Origin: Cristatella mucedo
Taxonomy: Eukaryota > Bryozoa > Phylactolaemata > Cristatellidae
DNA: 64,000 bases
NCBI GenBank assembly: GCA_009760855.2
Contig: WPIO01000193.1
Coordinates: forward strand, 250,001-314,000
Direction: 5' to 3'
Part shown: in pieces, positions 23,755-31,874 of the stretch
Layout: every line of letters starts with the position of its first letter
Position numbering within the stretch: the stretch's first letter is position 1
Program-made: the position numbers and the translations under genes
The notes under the pieces: model-generated
Databases searched by the model: none
The model's input: the letters and a program-made list of their open reading frames with translations, nothing else
Told to the model about the DNA's origin: nothing

Positions 23755-24000
23755 GTGTATCTCCGTCTGTAACTCCACAAAGCCATACAGACTGTGTGGG
23801 TGTTATGCTATGTTATGCCGAGCTGGTTTGGTCTAGCGGTTAAGGTGCTCGCCCCGACCAAGGTCTTGCTGAGGTTGTGGGCTCGAGCCCCGATGCATAT
23901 GTGAAGCACCTGAACTGAGATTAAGTTCTCTTGGGAACTATATAAATGAATTATATATATTATGCAGGAGAGCTTTGTATAGCACACTCAAAGCCTAGGC
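23755..24000 (-). mobile_element. LINE-B 3' end split by a SINE
   Basis: The LINE-B end motif at 23757-23808 resumes at 23960 (AGGAGAGCTTTGTATAGCAC). The break coincides exactly with the SINE-A insertion. Confidence 0.75.
23817..23959 (+). mobile_element. SINE-A copy with target duplication
   Basis: Best-preserved SINE-A. Head GCCGAGCTGGTTTGGTCTAG, then CGGTTAAGGTGCTCGCC (A-box region), and GGGCTCGAGCCCC (B-box region). LINE-like tail GAGATTAAGTTCTCTTGGGA, then ACTATATAAATGAATTATA. TTATGC is present on both sides (23803-23808 or 23813-23818, and 23960-23965), consistent with a target-site duplication inside LINE-B. Confidence 0.8.
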
Positions 24001-24812
24001 ACCTGCAGCCAGCCTCCCCCGCCCCGTTGCAAGCAAAGCTGCTGCTGGAAATATGCTGTGTGGCTTACACATGCTAAGGTAACTAAGCAACAAGCACAGT
24101 GCTCGTAACTGCGTTAGTCCCAGCCGCCCCGCGGCGAATACGAGCGACATTTAATTTTTTTTAATGATTTTGAGATTGCTTGCAATTAATTTTGAGATTT
24201 TGTGGTGGATTTGACTGGAACTAGAATGGATTGTGGTGGATTTCGGTGGATTGTGAAACAAGCTTTCTGTGTCAAACCTCATTTGCATAAGTGGGTCTGT
24301 GTGAAGTGACTTAAAATTTGGTGGAGAGATAAACTCGAACGTGTAATACAATAGCAGCACACAATTTGAGCTTGGCCAGGCTTAAGTCGGTTCGTGGCCA
24401 GCCTAATTAGAGTGGCTTGCTGTGGATTTCGGTGGAGAGCAGTACTTCGTCGAACATTAATTCCCTGAACCCTGCAGCAATTACCAGTTCGTATGTTATG
24501 TAGCTGGTAGGTCAGAGGTCATCGAGGGATGGAGAATTCCAGCTCGGCTGGTCAGTTTCACTTCCTGCTTTGCTCTCGCAGCTGTTTGGAAAGATTGTGC
24601 GTTCGTTGGTCGTAATAATGTGCATACAATAATGCTTCTTTGTGCTGTTTACGGCATGTACAAAGACTGGCCTCAGGCAAGCTACAAAGTGTCTATAGCA
24701 CTGGCTGAGAGCAGATAATTAAACTCTGCCATGCGTAACTAAACGTCCTGCTGCTCGCTTTGCTGCAGCAGATATATTCATAAGATTGCTTTATTGCAGT
24801 CGCCGAATAGCT
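24001..24812. other. No gene recognised
   Basis: Small imperfect repeats of GGTGGATTTCGGTGGA occur near 24200-24250 and again at 24425. Otherwise unassigned. Confidence 0.45.
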
Positions 24813-24896
24813 AACTCAGTACTTCAAAGTTTCATCACTCACTTTTAGGTCACTTCATTCTTTGGCTCCAGCCTATCTCTCAGATCTACTCCCAGT
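24813..24896 (+). mobile_element. LINE-A coding fragment
   Basis: About 80 bp equivalent to the post-RT 'LTFRSLHSLAPAYLSDLLP' segment, lying 90 bp from the Polinton's left end. Confidence 0.7.
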
Positions 24897-24985
24897 AGTA
24901 TGTGATTTTTCCATTTCGCACCCTGACCCTCACTCGAGCACACTCCAAAATTCGACCTCGCTGTCGCTCGGTCTCCTTTTGAAGT

Positions 24986-25133
24986 GGCCCTCCTGAGTGT
25001 CAGTGTCCGAAAAAGAAAAATCAAATCCTACTCCAATCGGTGTTGCTTCGGTGCAATAGACTATATTATAGTAAAATTGTTTTCTTCAGAGTTTTGAAAT
25101 TTGATTTAAAGAAGAATATCTATATATTATAAA
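24986..25133 (+). repeat. Left terminal inverted repeat
   Basis: Pairs with 46664-46811 in inverted orientation over 148 bp without gaps, with about ten mismatches. Most mismatches are in an A/T run about 90 bp in and in the last 20 bp before the ORF. The outer edge begins GGCCCTCCTGAGTGTCAGTG. The inner edge ends exactly at the start codon of the first gene, so the repeat contains that gene's entire upstream region. Confidence 0.95.
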
Positions 25134-25631
25134 ATGCCTGAATCTTCTTTTATGAATAGTTATAATTTATCTTTACAAAAACTAGGAGGAGAAATTAAGA
25201 AAACTATAGAAGTTATAGAATTAGCGTTTTCTAGTAGAAAAATAATTGGGGCTTGTTTAGTTTCATGTTTACTTGCTAGAGATTTATTGAAAGGAAAGTG
25301 TGATATTAGAATTGAAAGGGGGTTTAGTATATTTAGAAAACATAAATTAGCTACAACTCACTTTTGGTTGATTATTAATAATGAAATTATTGATATTAGT
25401 TCTAAAATCTTAATTAATTCAAATCCAGACCCATTTTTAATCAAGATGCAAGATAAAACAGATTTAGTTATTGATATACCAGAAGGATTTGAACTTACTG
25501 ATGACGATGATTTTAATATTGATTTACAAAAAGCCACATTTTCCTCTCATATACGTAAATGTAATGGTATCTTAAAAAATAACTTAAATAGAATTAAAAT
25601 AGTATGCGAAAGGAAATTAAAAATTAAATAA
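25134..25631 (+). CDS. Transglutaminase/papain-like fold protein (putative)
   Basis: A 165-residue protein, first gene from the left end, starting right after the TIR. The central region has the order expected of transglutaminase-like cysteine enzymes: Cys41 or Cys45 at the start of a helix (GACLVSCLLARDLL), then a beta hairpin, His76 in 'THFWLI' and Asp87 in 'EIIDIS'. This Cys-His-Asp order with H-x-W and a D-I-x strand is seen in transglutaminase-core proteins and in uncharacterised giant-virus proteins. The assignment is an inference without a search. The last 45 residues are acidic (LTDDDDF) then basic. It shares its promoter region with polB through the TIR, so the two may be expressed together, perhaps early. 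Its role could be proteolysis, cross-linking or interference with a host protein. Confidence 0.6.
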   Translation: MPESSFMNSYNLSLQKLGGEIKKTIEVIELAFSSRKIIGACLVSCLLARDLLKGKCDIRIERGFSIFRKHKLATTHFWLIINNEIIDISSKILINSNPDPFLIKMQDKTDLVIDIPEGFELTDDDDFNIDLQKATFSSHIRKCNGILKNNLNRIKIVCERKLKIK

Positions 25632-25641
25632 TTATAGGAAA

Positions 25642-26040
25642 ATGGCAGATTTAAGAAAGAAATTTGCTCTTCTAAGATATGATGAAACAGTTGCATATAA
25701 CATGAAAGTTATATCATGTCTAACAAATTTAACAAGAGTAAGATATATAATTAAAATAGTAAATATATTAGTAGCTTTAGGAGTTACAGTTTCTACAACA
25801 CATGTTTATGCACATCCTGAAATAACTAATGCAGTCTCAGCTTTCTCAGCACTAACAGCAATGCTAATGGCAGTTGATGGTGTTTTAGTTGAAATAGATA
25901 AAAGAAAAAGATTTACTCTTGGTTCAAACACACAGTTTATTTCAAAAATAACTGATGCTTTATCTGATGAAGTAGTTACAAAAGAAGAGTTTGACAATAT
26001 TATAGAAAGTCATTCACAAACAGAAATTAGTCCTGTTTAA
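25642..26040 (+). CDS. Small protein with two predicted membrane segments
   Basis: 132 residues, not recognised. Hydrophobic stretches at about 37-55 (IIKIVNILVALGVTVSTT) and 65-83 (VSAFSALTAMLMAVDGVLV) are separated by a short loop. A basic, helical N-terminus precedes them and a charged C-terminus (about 84-132) follows. It starts 10 bp after the previous stop, with ATTATAGGAAA directly before the ATG. The arrangement (helix, two membrane passes, cytosolic tail) resembles small viral membrane proteins, but no family can be named. Its 3' end overlaps the integrase stop by 14 bp in convergent orientation. Confidence 0.6.
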   Translation: MADLRKKFALLRYDETVAYNMKVISCLTNLTRVRYIIKIVNILVALGVTVSTTHVYAHPEITNAVSAFSALTAMLMAVDGVLVEIDKRKRFTLGSNTQFISKITDALSDEVVTKEEFDNIIESHSQTEISPV

Positions 26041-26905
26041 TAACTTGCAACTCCTCTCTTACAAAACTTTTTTTAACATCATTTACGAAAAATCTAACTG
26101 GTTGTTTTTTCAATACCATTATTCTAACAATAGTATGTTTAGTCAAGCTCCATATTGCATCCGTAGCTCTTCTTCTTTTTTCATCTTCTCCTTCACCAGG
26201 TTCTAGTAAATATCTAACAGTTGTTCCAAGTTCTAACAATTTTTCTTGTTCTCCAACTTTTCTATGATGTTTTGGTATATTTAATTTTACTGATTCTTTT
26301 TTTATTGCCTTTACAGGTTCTTCACCAATTGATCTTGTAACACTATTATTTAGATAATCAATAATCTTTGGTAAATTATAAATCCATTCTTTATTTCTAG
26401 TGAAATCTCCATTATTAATGTTTTCTAATTCTTTTTCATATTGTGCCATAAATGCTCTCTCTGCCACAGTTCTATTCATTCTTTCAACAAGTGCAACATT
26501 CTTTTTACTTCTAGCTTCTATAACTTGTGTTTCATGTCTTTTCATTTCTTTAGCGAATTCTCCTTTAAACTCACTACCAGGATCTACTGTTATCTTCTTT
26601 GGCCAGTTCAATAAACTTTTTGTATAAATATCTATTATAGCTTGGGTTACTTCTTTAGAAGACTTTGTTTTAAGTGGTCTCGAATCTTTATATCTGCTAG
26701 CAACGTCAATAACACTCAAAGCATATTTGTATCCAGAATCATTTGGCATATACAGAATGTCTGCTTGATGGCTCTCATTAGGTTTAACCTCATCAAAGAA
26801 ACCTTTTGGAATTACTTTCGGTCTTGGTTTGAATATCTGGCTTATATCAGAGTCTGGGTTAAATTTCCCTTCCTTTTTTCTTTCATTTAGAGTTTAAAAT
26901 GACAT
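26027..26905 (-). pseudogene. int: Retrovirus-like integrase, stop at codon 4
   Basis: Integrase of the rve/Polinton type that would insert the element DNA into the host chromosome. Numbering from the ATG at 26905, the catalytic triad is Asp49 ('HQADILYM'), Asp108 ('TVDPGSEF') and Glu141 ('LVERMNRT'). 'YKYALSVIDVASRY' is the characteristic second strand, and a basic C-terminal region ends the protein. The ATG follows TATAGA directly, but codon 4 is TAA (26894-26896); beyond it the frame is open to 26027. The next internal ATG (26749) lies after the first catalytic Asp, so a product started there would lack the triad. No HHCC zinc domain precedes the core; only about 48 residues lie before Asp49, which is short for this family. 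Either the gene is broken or translation starts at a non-ATG codon after the stop. Confidence 0.85.
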
Positions 26906-26914
26906 TCTATAGAA
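26906..26914. promoter_or_regulatory. 9-bp bidirectional start region (TCTATAGAA)
   Basis: The whole spacer between the integrase ATG (minus, 26905) and the zinc-protein ATG (plus, 26915) is TCTATAGAA, near-palindromic. Read from either side it gives TATAGAA-ATG or TATAGA-ATG, the motif found before nearly all genes of the element. Confidence 0.7.
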
Positions 26915-27196
26915 ATGGAAATATTTTGTGAAAGCTGTTTGACATCGTTTAGCGAAATTGAATACTTAGAGTCAGGTCACCCAGTTTGTAAAAAGGTTAA
27001 ACGAAGGACAAAGTTAAAGTATGAAATGCGTTGCGATATCTGTGATTTAGATAGTACAGAAACAGAATTCGATTGTGGTATTTTAAGAAACAATAAAATA
27101 ATCATTTGTGCCGATTGTTATTATGCAAGAAATAGATATTCTAAACAAAGACCTACTAAGATATACTGTTTAGCAAAGACTTATATACGAAACTAA
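26915..27196 (+). CDS. Small cysteine-rich (zinc-ribbon-like) protein
   Basis: 93 residues with CxxC pairs at Cys5/Cys8 (FCESC), Cys40/Cys43 (CDIC) and a CADC near residue 68, plus further single cysteines. This suggests two zinc ribbons. It starts with ME-F-C, like the 'MEIYC' N-terminus of the DUF5679-type protein at 34681, and the two may be distant paralogs. Basic residues between the ribbons would suit nucleic-acid binding. The function is unknown. It overlaps the end of the convergent fibre gene by 27 bp. Confidence 0.6.
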   Translation: MEIFCESCLTSFSEIEYLESGHPVCKKVKRRTKLKYEMRCDICDLDSTETEFDCGILRNNKIIICADCYYARNRYSKQRPTKIYCLAKTYIRN

Positions 27197-28033
27197 GAGA
27201 TTAACTTTCATATTTCCTATGTTATCAGTATAATAATAACCAGCAGGCAATCTATTAAAATAAGCGTAATACTTAAAATCTGTACCACTAGATGAAGTAT
27301 TTATAGCACGTATATCACCTGATACTATTAAAGGATCGCTGTTTTGCTTTAATTGAATGCAATTAGATGACCCAACTACCATAGCGCTAAGTATTATTAA
27401 TGGCGGACTATTTTTATTTTGCCAAGAATATGCAGTAGAAATATTAATAATAGAATTCATTGCTCTAAGTGATAATGTAATTTCAACAACTTCTGTTACT
27501 TTTTTAACTGTTCTATCAACATAAGATTTTGTTGCAGCATCACTTGGATTAACAGGTTCAGCAACATTTATTATAGAATTATTATTCATATTTAAATCTG
27601 TTGTAACAGGAGAATTCTTCAATAACACATCTCGTTTCAATCCTCCATAAGTAACACAAAAATCATCAGGTAAAACTGTTGGAGTAGTAACACTAGAATT
27701 CCAGTATGTAGAAGTAATAGCAAAACTATTCATATTTAATTCTCCAGACATTGTATCACCAGATTTTTTAACATAATTTGATACTTGACTTACATTAGCA
27801 GCATCTGTAGGATTAACTCCTGGAGCAAGATTTGTAATTGGTCTATTCTGAAGATTTAAAGAAGTACCACTATTTACAATAAAGTTTGTATCTGCATACG
27901 CTTTTGTTACAGCATCACCATCATTCACAGGATCTCTCATATTAATAATTCTATTTCCATTTGCATCAAGATCTGATAGAATATAACCGTTTATTCTGCT
28001 AACACATTCATCACAATGATGTCGACGACTCAT
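27170..28033 (-). CDS. Fibre-like protein 1 (repeat-shaft)
   Basis: 287 residues. The shaft contains three or more repeats of the form 'G-N-x-I-x-N-x-x-x-P-V-N-x-x-D-A-x-x-K-x-Y-x-D': residues about 20-48 (LDANGNRIINMRDPVNDGDA), about 62-83, and about 146-172 (NNNSIINVAEPVNPSDAATK). Such repeats form trimeric beta-structured fibres in phage tail fibres and in Polinton/adintovirus fibres. The C-terminal 110 residues have no repeat and probably form the receptor-binding head. The N-terminus carries a CDEC motif. The ATG at 28033 follows TATATAG and lies inside the last 23 bp of the nuclease gene upstream. Its N-terminal shaft closely resembles fibre-like protein 2. Confidence 0.8.
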   Translation of the reverse strand: MSRRHHCDECVSRINGYILSDLDANGNRIINMRDPVNDGDAVTKAYADTNFIVNSGTSLNLQNRPITNLAPGVNPTDAANVSQVSNYVKKSGDTMSGELNMNSFAITSTYWNSSVTTPTVLPDDFCVTYGGLKRDVLLKNSPVTTDLNMNNNSIINVAEPVNPSDAATKSYVDRTVKKVTEVVEITLSLRAMNSIINISTAYSWQNKNSPPLIILSAMVVGSSNCIQLKQNSDPLIVSGDIRAINTSSSGTDFKYYAYFNRLPAGYYYTDNIGNMKVNLLVSYISLC

Positions 28034-28841
28034 CTATATAGTTACTAATTAAAATTTTTGATCTATCAAGTACTTTTTTAACAATTGGAACTATTCTTGA
28101 AAATCTACAAGGATCATCTTCTTCTACTACTTGAATCAAACATCTTTTTATATAATACTTTATATCATAACCGTTTTCTTTCTTATTATTAAATCTACCA
28201 TATTTGCTTATAATATCAAACTCAAAATCAAAATACTTTTCATCTTTAAGCAAAAGCATAAAAATTGGTTCTCTAATTGGCATATCAAAATCTACACAAG
28301 GAATTCTAACATTACCAGCTGCTACATAATCTAATGGAGGTTCTTCACAGTTCAATCCAGGAACAAAAATCTCAAACTCAGAGTAAAAACATTCACTAAG
28401 TTTTAAAACATGTAAACCTAGTAAACACTGTGCACGATATTGTTTAGGTATAAAATCATCAATGATATTTCTACTCCATAAACATTTTATTTCAACTAAA
28501 GTATTGCTATCTATTATTCCATCAGGAGAATATCTATATACACCATCACTACTAAAACAATCGTTTGCATTATCAAGTTTTACTTTTAGTTTCATTTCTA
28601 AAAACTTAGCAGCAATAGGTTCAAATACTTTACCAAATATCGTTGGAGGAAATCTCATACTAGAATTGTTAGCAATATATTTTTTTAGTTTTCTATTTGC
28701 AATTAATTCTATATCAGTTTCACTCTGATCACCAAATACAAGATCATTTCCAAGCACAGAGTAAACCTCTGAGCCTCCAATATTCAAAGACATTGATTTT
28801 TTCCACTCATCTGAACCTTGTACAAAATCAAATTTATTCAT
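28011..28841 (-). CDS. YqaJ/lambda-exonuclease-type nuclease
   Basis: 276 residues with the PD-(D/E)xK fold signature of YqaJ-like viral recombinase nucleases. The N-terminal 'QGSDEWKKS' and 'IGGSE' contain the conserved early residues. Glu74 in 'FGKVFEP', Asp107 in 'SPDGII', Glu117 and Lys119 in 'LVEIKC' and Gln134-Tyr135 in 'PKQYRAQ' form the active site and following helix. Enzymes of this family degrade one strand from DNA ends and work with annealing proteins in viral recombination. It sits downstream of the MCP gene. The candidate ssDNA-binding protein at 35427 could be its partner, but that is inference. The start is preceded by TAGAAATATA. Confidence 0.85.
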   Translation of the reverse strand: MNKFDFVQGSDEWKKSMSLNIGGSEVYSVLGNDLVFGDQSETDIELIANRKLKKYIANNSSMRFPPTIFGKVFEPIAAKFLEMKLKVKLDNANDCFSSDGVYRYSPDGIIDSNTLVEIKCLWSRNIIDDFIPKQYRAQCLLGLHVLKLSECFYSEFEIFVPGLNCEEPPLDYVAAGNVRIPCVDFDMPIREPIFMLLLKDEKYFDFEFDIISKYGRFNNKKENGYDIKYYIKRCLIQVVEEDDPCRFSRIVPIVKKVLDRSKILISNYIDESSTSL

Positions 28842-28864
28842 TATATTTCTAAAAATAAATTTCT

Positions 28865-30385
28865 TTAAATGTCAGTCCCATCATAAATAAATGCTCCTTT
28901 ACTGCAGGTAAATGGTGAACCATTACCATTAGAAGTAAGCTCAGCAGTGTTCTCACAGATAGTTAAATAATGAACCATAATGTTTGTGGCAGGATTTGCA
29001 TTTGGTATAGTAGAGTTGAATTCAATGCTCACATCAAGTTTTGAAGTAATTCTTAAGGGTTCATCGTTGTATTGTAGATCAACAACATGAATTGGATATA
29101 GCATTAACCATTCAGGGAAAGTTACACCAACTGGTTCTGTAATTTCATTTAAACCAAGATACTGCTTTCTGAATTGAGTAAAATCTAGATATGCAGTAGA
29201 ACATTTTCCGTCTTTAGGATAACTACTTCTAGCAACAGTAGGATATTGCTTTGAACCGTTAGCAAGCACAGTTACATTTTTAATATCACAATGATTGTAT
29301 GTGCAAGGATTTCCAGTATAATCATTATATTTGTTTGTATTCTGTGCAGCAACAATCAACCACCTAACTTTGTCAATAGTGTTTTGTACAGATAGAGTTC
29401 TAGTATATTTTAGACCTTGGTTAAAGTTTGTTAGAGTCATATTTTCATAACGTCTGACTCTGTAATTAAGTCTAATTTTCTTTGCTCTTTCACTTGACAC
29501 ATCAGCAAGTGCTCTTTGAATACTTTCTTTAGGAACAACACAAGGAACCATTAGCCTCATTTTTGACATGTTAATCTTAAATGCATTCCAAAGTCCTTCA
29601 TTAGCAGCTCCAGCAGCACTTCTAGATGTAATTGTGTTAGTATTAGCACCAGCACCTGATGCACTAGTCATAATAGCATCAAAGTCACTTCCACCAACTC
29701 GAGTCATCTCAAGTGTAAATGGAATATTATAAAGAATCTTATTCATATCCGCACAAAACCCAGACAATCTTGAAAGTGGAAGTGAGATACTAAAAGTTCC
29801 TGCAGTGTCTGCTAAAACACTCGAAAGACCTCTTCTGTAAGCAAAACCAATATTACTAGAAGATGCTCCAGAAGCACTTGGACTGACATAAGAACTGCTG
29901 CCAGTATATAGGTCATCAAATGAACTTGCTTCATCTTTCTTCCACCCAGTAGCAGGTCCTTCTGTTCGATTGTAATCATTCGGATATGTAAGGTGACCCA
30001 TAAGAGTTGATACGCTACCAGGGCCTTCTTTCAATGAATAGCTTTCTATTTCTTCAGCGCCAAGTCTAATTCTCATCGAAGTAAACATCCATGCTCCAGC
30101 ATTGTTAACAAATCCAGCAGCAAGAGCTCTAGCAGGTGCTGCAAAGGCTCCACCAGCAGCTGTTTGTACTTGCAATTGTCCTTCAAGTAAAAGATAAGCA
30201 TCAGATAACACATAGCAAAGTTGTTGTTCACCAGGAACAGTAAATGTAACTAACTTGTTTGCAATACTATCAGTCTCATTTCCATTGGTTTGGTAAAACT
30301 CTCTGTATTGATAATCTTTAATTTTAAAGTTAGGAAAACTAGGATCTCCCAATTCGAGTATAGTGTCAATAGGTGCACTTGCCAT
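28865..30385 (-). CDS. mcp: Major capsid protein (hexon-like, double jelly roll)
   Basis: 506 residues, the usual size for Polinton/adintovirus major capsid proteins, which form pseudo-hexagonal trimers through two jelly-roll domains. Seen directly: an N-terminal segment DYQYREFYQTNGNETDS, beta-rich stretches throughout, loops rich in Gly/Ser/Ala (about 160-185 and 240-265), a second beta-rich half from about 285 ('CVVPKESIQRALADVSSERA') and the C-terminal 'EFNSTIPNANPATNIMVHYL'. The assignment rests on size, beta-rich composition, intact state and position beside the packaging ATPase cluster, and on similarity of the N-terminal block to known Polinton capsids as I recall them. The start is preceded by TATATAGAGAAGAA. 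No lesion was found. Confidence 0.8.
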   Translation of the reverse strand: MASAPIDTILELGDPSFPNFKIKDYQYREFYQTNGNETDSIANKLVTFTVPGEQQLCYVLSDAYLLLEGQLQVQTAAGGAFAAPARALAAGFVNNAGAWMFTSMRIRLGAEEIESYSLKEGPGSVSTLMGHLTYPNDYNRTEGPATGWKKDEASSFDDLYTGSSSYVSPSASGASSSNIGFAYRRGLSSVLADTAGTFSISLPLSRLSGFCADMNKILYNIPFTLEMTRVGGSDFDAIMTSASGAGANTNTITSRSAAGAANEGLWNAFKINMSKMRLMVPCVVPKESIQRALADVSSERAKKIRLNYRVRRYENMTLTNFNQGLKYTRTLSVQNTIDKVRWLIVAAQNTNKYNDYTGNPCTYNHCDIKNVTVLANGSKQYPTVARSSYPKDGKCSTAYLDFTQFRKQYLGLNEITEPVGVTFPEWLMLYPIHVVDLQYNDEPLRITSKLDVSIEFNSTIPNANPATNIMVHYLTICENTAELTSNGNGSPFTCSKGAFIYDGTDI

Positions 30386-30412
30386 TTCTTCTCTATATAA
30401 AAAAGTAAAAAT

Positions 30413-31015
30413 TTATTTCTTATTCTGGATGTACAACCCAGCACCAATTTTTTTCATGTATCCTCCATATCCATCAGCTCTTGGTGCAGGCATTATAGCA
30501 GGTACAGCTGATTTTTCTTTTATAACTTTTTCTATTTCTTTATATGCCCTAGGATCATTTTCTTTTAACGTTTCTGAATAATCCTCTGTATCAGAATCTT
30601 CCATTTTTGCTTTGTATTTCTTTTTGTTCTTTGGTTTAAGTTTTTCAAGCATCGCTCGTTTTATCTCAAAATCAATCTCTTTAAGTTTTCTATCATAATC
30701 TTCTTCTTTCTTTCGTTTCTCTAATTCATACTCATGTTCTTTCTTCCTTCTTTCCTCTTCAGCTTTATCATCAATATCTCTACGTTTACTAGCATACTCC
30801 TGGTCAATCTTTTCTTTCTTTGTTTGTAACTCAATTAATTTTCTAGCTTGATGCATTTCAATACCTTTATTTGCAATATTCATGCTAAGTCCAGTAAGTC
30901 CAGTAAGTACAGGAGCTGCTTTCCCAACTCCATCAATAATCTTATCAAGTATACCAGATCCATGATATTTTCCTCCAGTTATCCTACCATGACCAATTCT
31001 GGCATAGCTACCCAT
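30413..31015 (-). CDS. Gly-rich N-terminus plus long coiled-coil protein
   Basis: 200 residues, unrecognised. Residues 1-22 are Gly-rich (GHGRITGGKYHGSG). Residues 23-52 form an amphipathic or hydrophobic helix (LDKIIDGVGKAAPVLTGLTG). Residues about 60-130 are a highly charged helix (EEERRKKEHEYELEKRKKEE), very likely a coiled coil. The tail is Pro/Ala/Gly-rich. It lies between the MCP and a minor-capsid-like gene, so a virion role is likely. The layout recalls small adenovirus core or cement proteins that carry an amphipathic helix, but sequence identity cannot be claimed. The ATG follows AATATAGG. Confidence 0.6.
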   Translation of the reverse strand: MGSYARIGHGRITGGKYHGSGILDKIIDGVGKAAPVLTGLTGLSMNIANKGIEMHQARKLIELQTKKEKIDQEYASKRRDIDDKAEEERRKKEHEYELEKRKKEEDYDRKLKEIDFEIKRAMLEKLKPKNKKKYKAKMEDSDTEDYSETLKENDPRAYKEIEKVIKEKSAVPAIMPAPRADGYGGYMKKIGAGLYIQNKK

Positions 31016-31021
31016 CCTATA

Positions 31022-31867
31022 TTATTTAGAAATTTCTATTGTAGCTACAACGTCTGTAATAGTATTTATTTTATTTCTATTTTGATCTGTTAAACTAATT
31101 TTAATACTACTCACACCATCAATATCTCCACGAGTAGGCAAGAATAAAATGTTTGGAATATGTACATCAACTTTCTCTCCTGGATCAATATCATCAATAT
31201 CAATTTAATATAAAGATGATGACTGCTCTAAAAATCCTTTTGTATGTTCAACATAATTCTTACTAGGATCTACAAGATCACAATCAATGCTTACCCATTT
31301 TACTCCAGAATTGTCAGGTAACTTCATTTTATTCCAAGCCTTATAAGTTCCAGTGAAATACATAGCTTTTTCTACAGTCTCATATTGTGTTCCACCAACA
31401 AGCGCACGATCGAATGTACCTTGCTGGTTTGAGTTAAAACCAAGAGTATCTCCAATAGAATTTTCCACTCCAGAATTTTTTCCAAGTAATACAACAAAAT
31501 CCCCAACGACTTGCATTATTATTTTATCATCTACATCAACACTAAATTTTATTCCAGTACTATTTCTATTAGCAGAATTGTAAAAGATACTATTTTTTAT
31601 TAGACCTTGGTTTAATGCAGTGACAATCTTTTGGGTATCATAATATCCTTCTGGTATAGCAAATGAGAGAGCTTGGGATATCAAATTTACTTTATACCAA
31701 AGCATATCATTTACTTCAGTAATAACATTTGATATTACTCTGTTTGTATAAGTAAACTCAACTCTACGTAAGCCTATTTTGTTATACCCAGAATCTGATC
31801 CAAGCATCAATGGTGGAACAAGAGTCTTCGAATCTGAACTGGTAGTTCCAGTAATTCTTATAGACAT
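31022..31867 (-). pseudogene. Minor-capsid-like protein, paralog 2, broken by TAA
   Basis: The open part (ATG 31867, TAA 31205-31207) gives 220 residues. The same frame continues after the stop for 60 more codons to TAA 31022-31024. The continuation matches the C-terminal module of the neighbouring paralog: a 'C-D/N-L-V' strand before the stop, then an acidic-Pro-Gly turn, and 'I-K-I-S-L-T-D-Q-N' near the end, comparable with 'ITVTDQN'. Other shared marks are 'PEGYYD', a following helix with 'ALNQG', and 'TLGFN' (residues about 75-95 and 145). These point to a structural protein of the penton/minor-capsid or spike-base type. The start at 31867 (MSIRITG) is chosen because AATATAAGA precedes it and the upstream in-frame codons have no ATG. 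Confidence 0.6.
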
Positions 31868-31874
31868 TCTTATA

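Noticed and set aside
23817-23890. Functional tRNA gene
   Set aside because: A and B box-like sequences are present, but I see no cloverleaf with a paired acceptor stem, and the sequence continues into a LINE-like tail repeated elsewhere.
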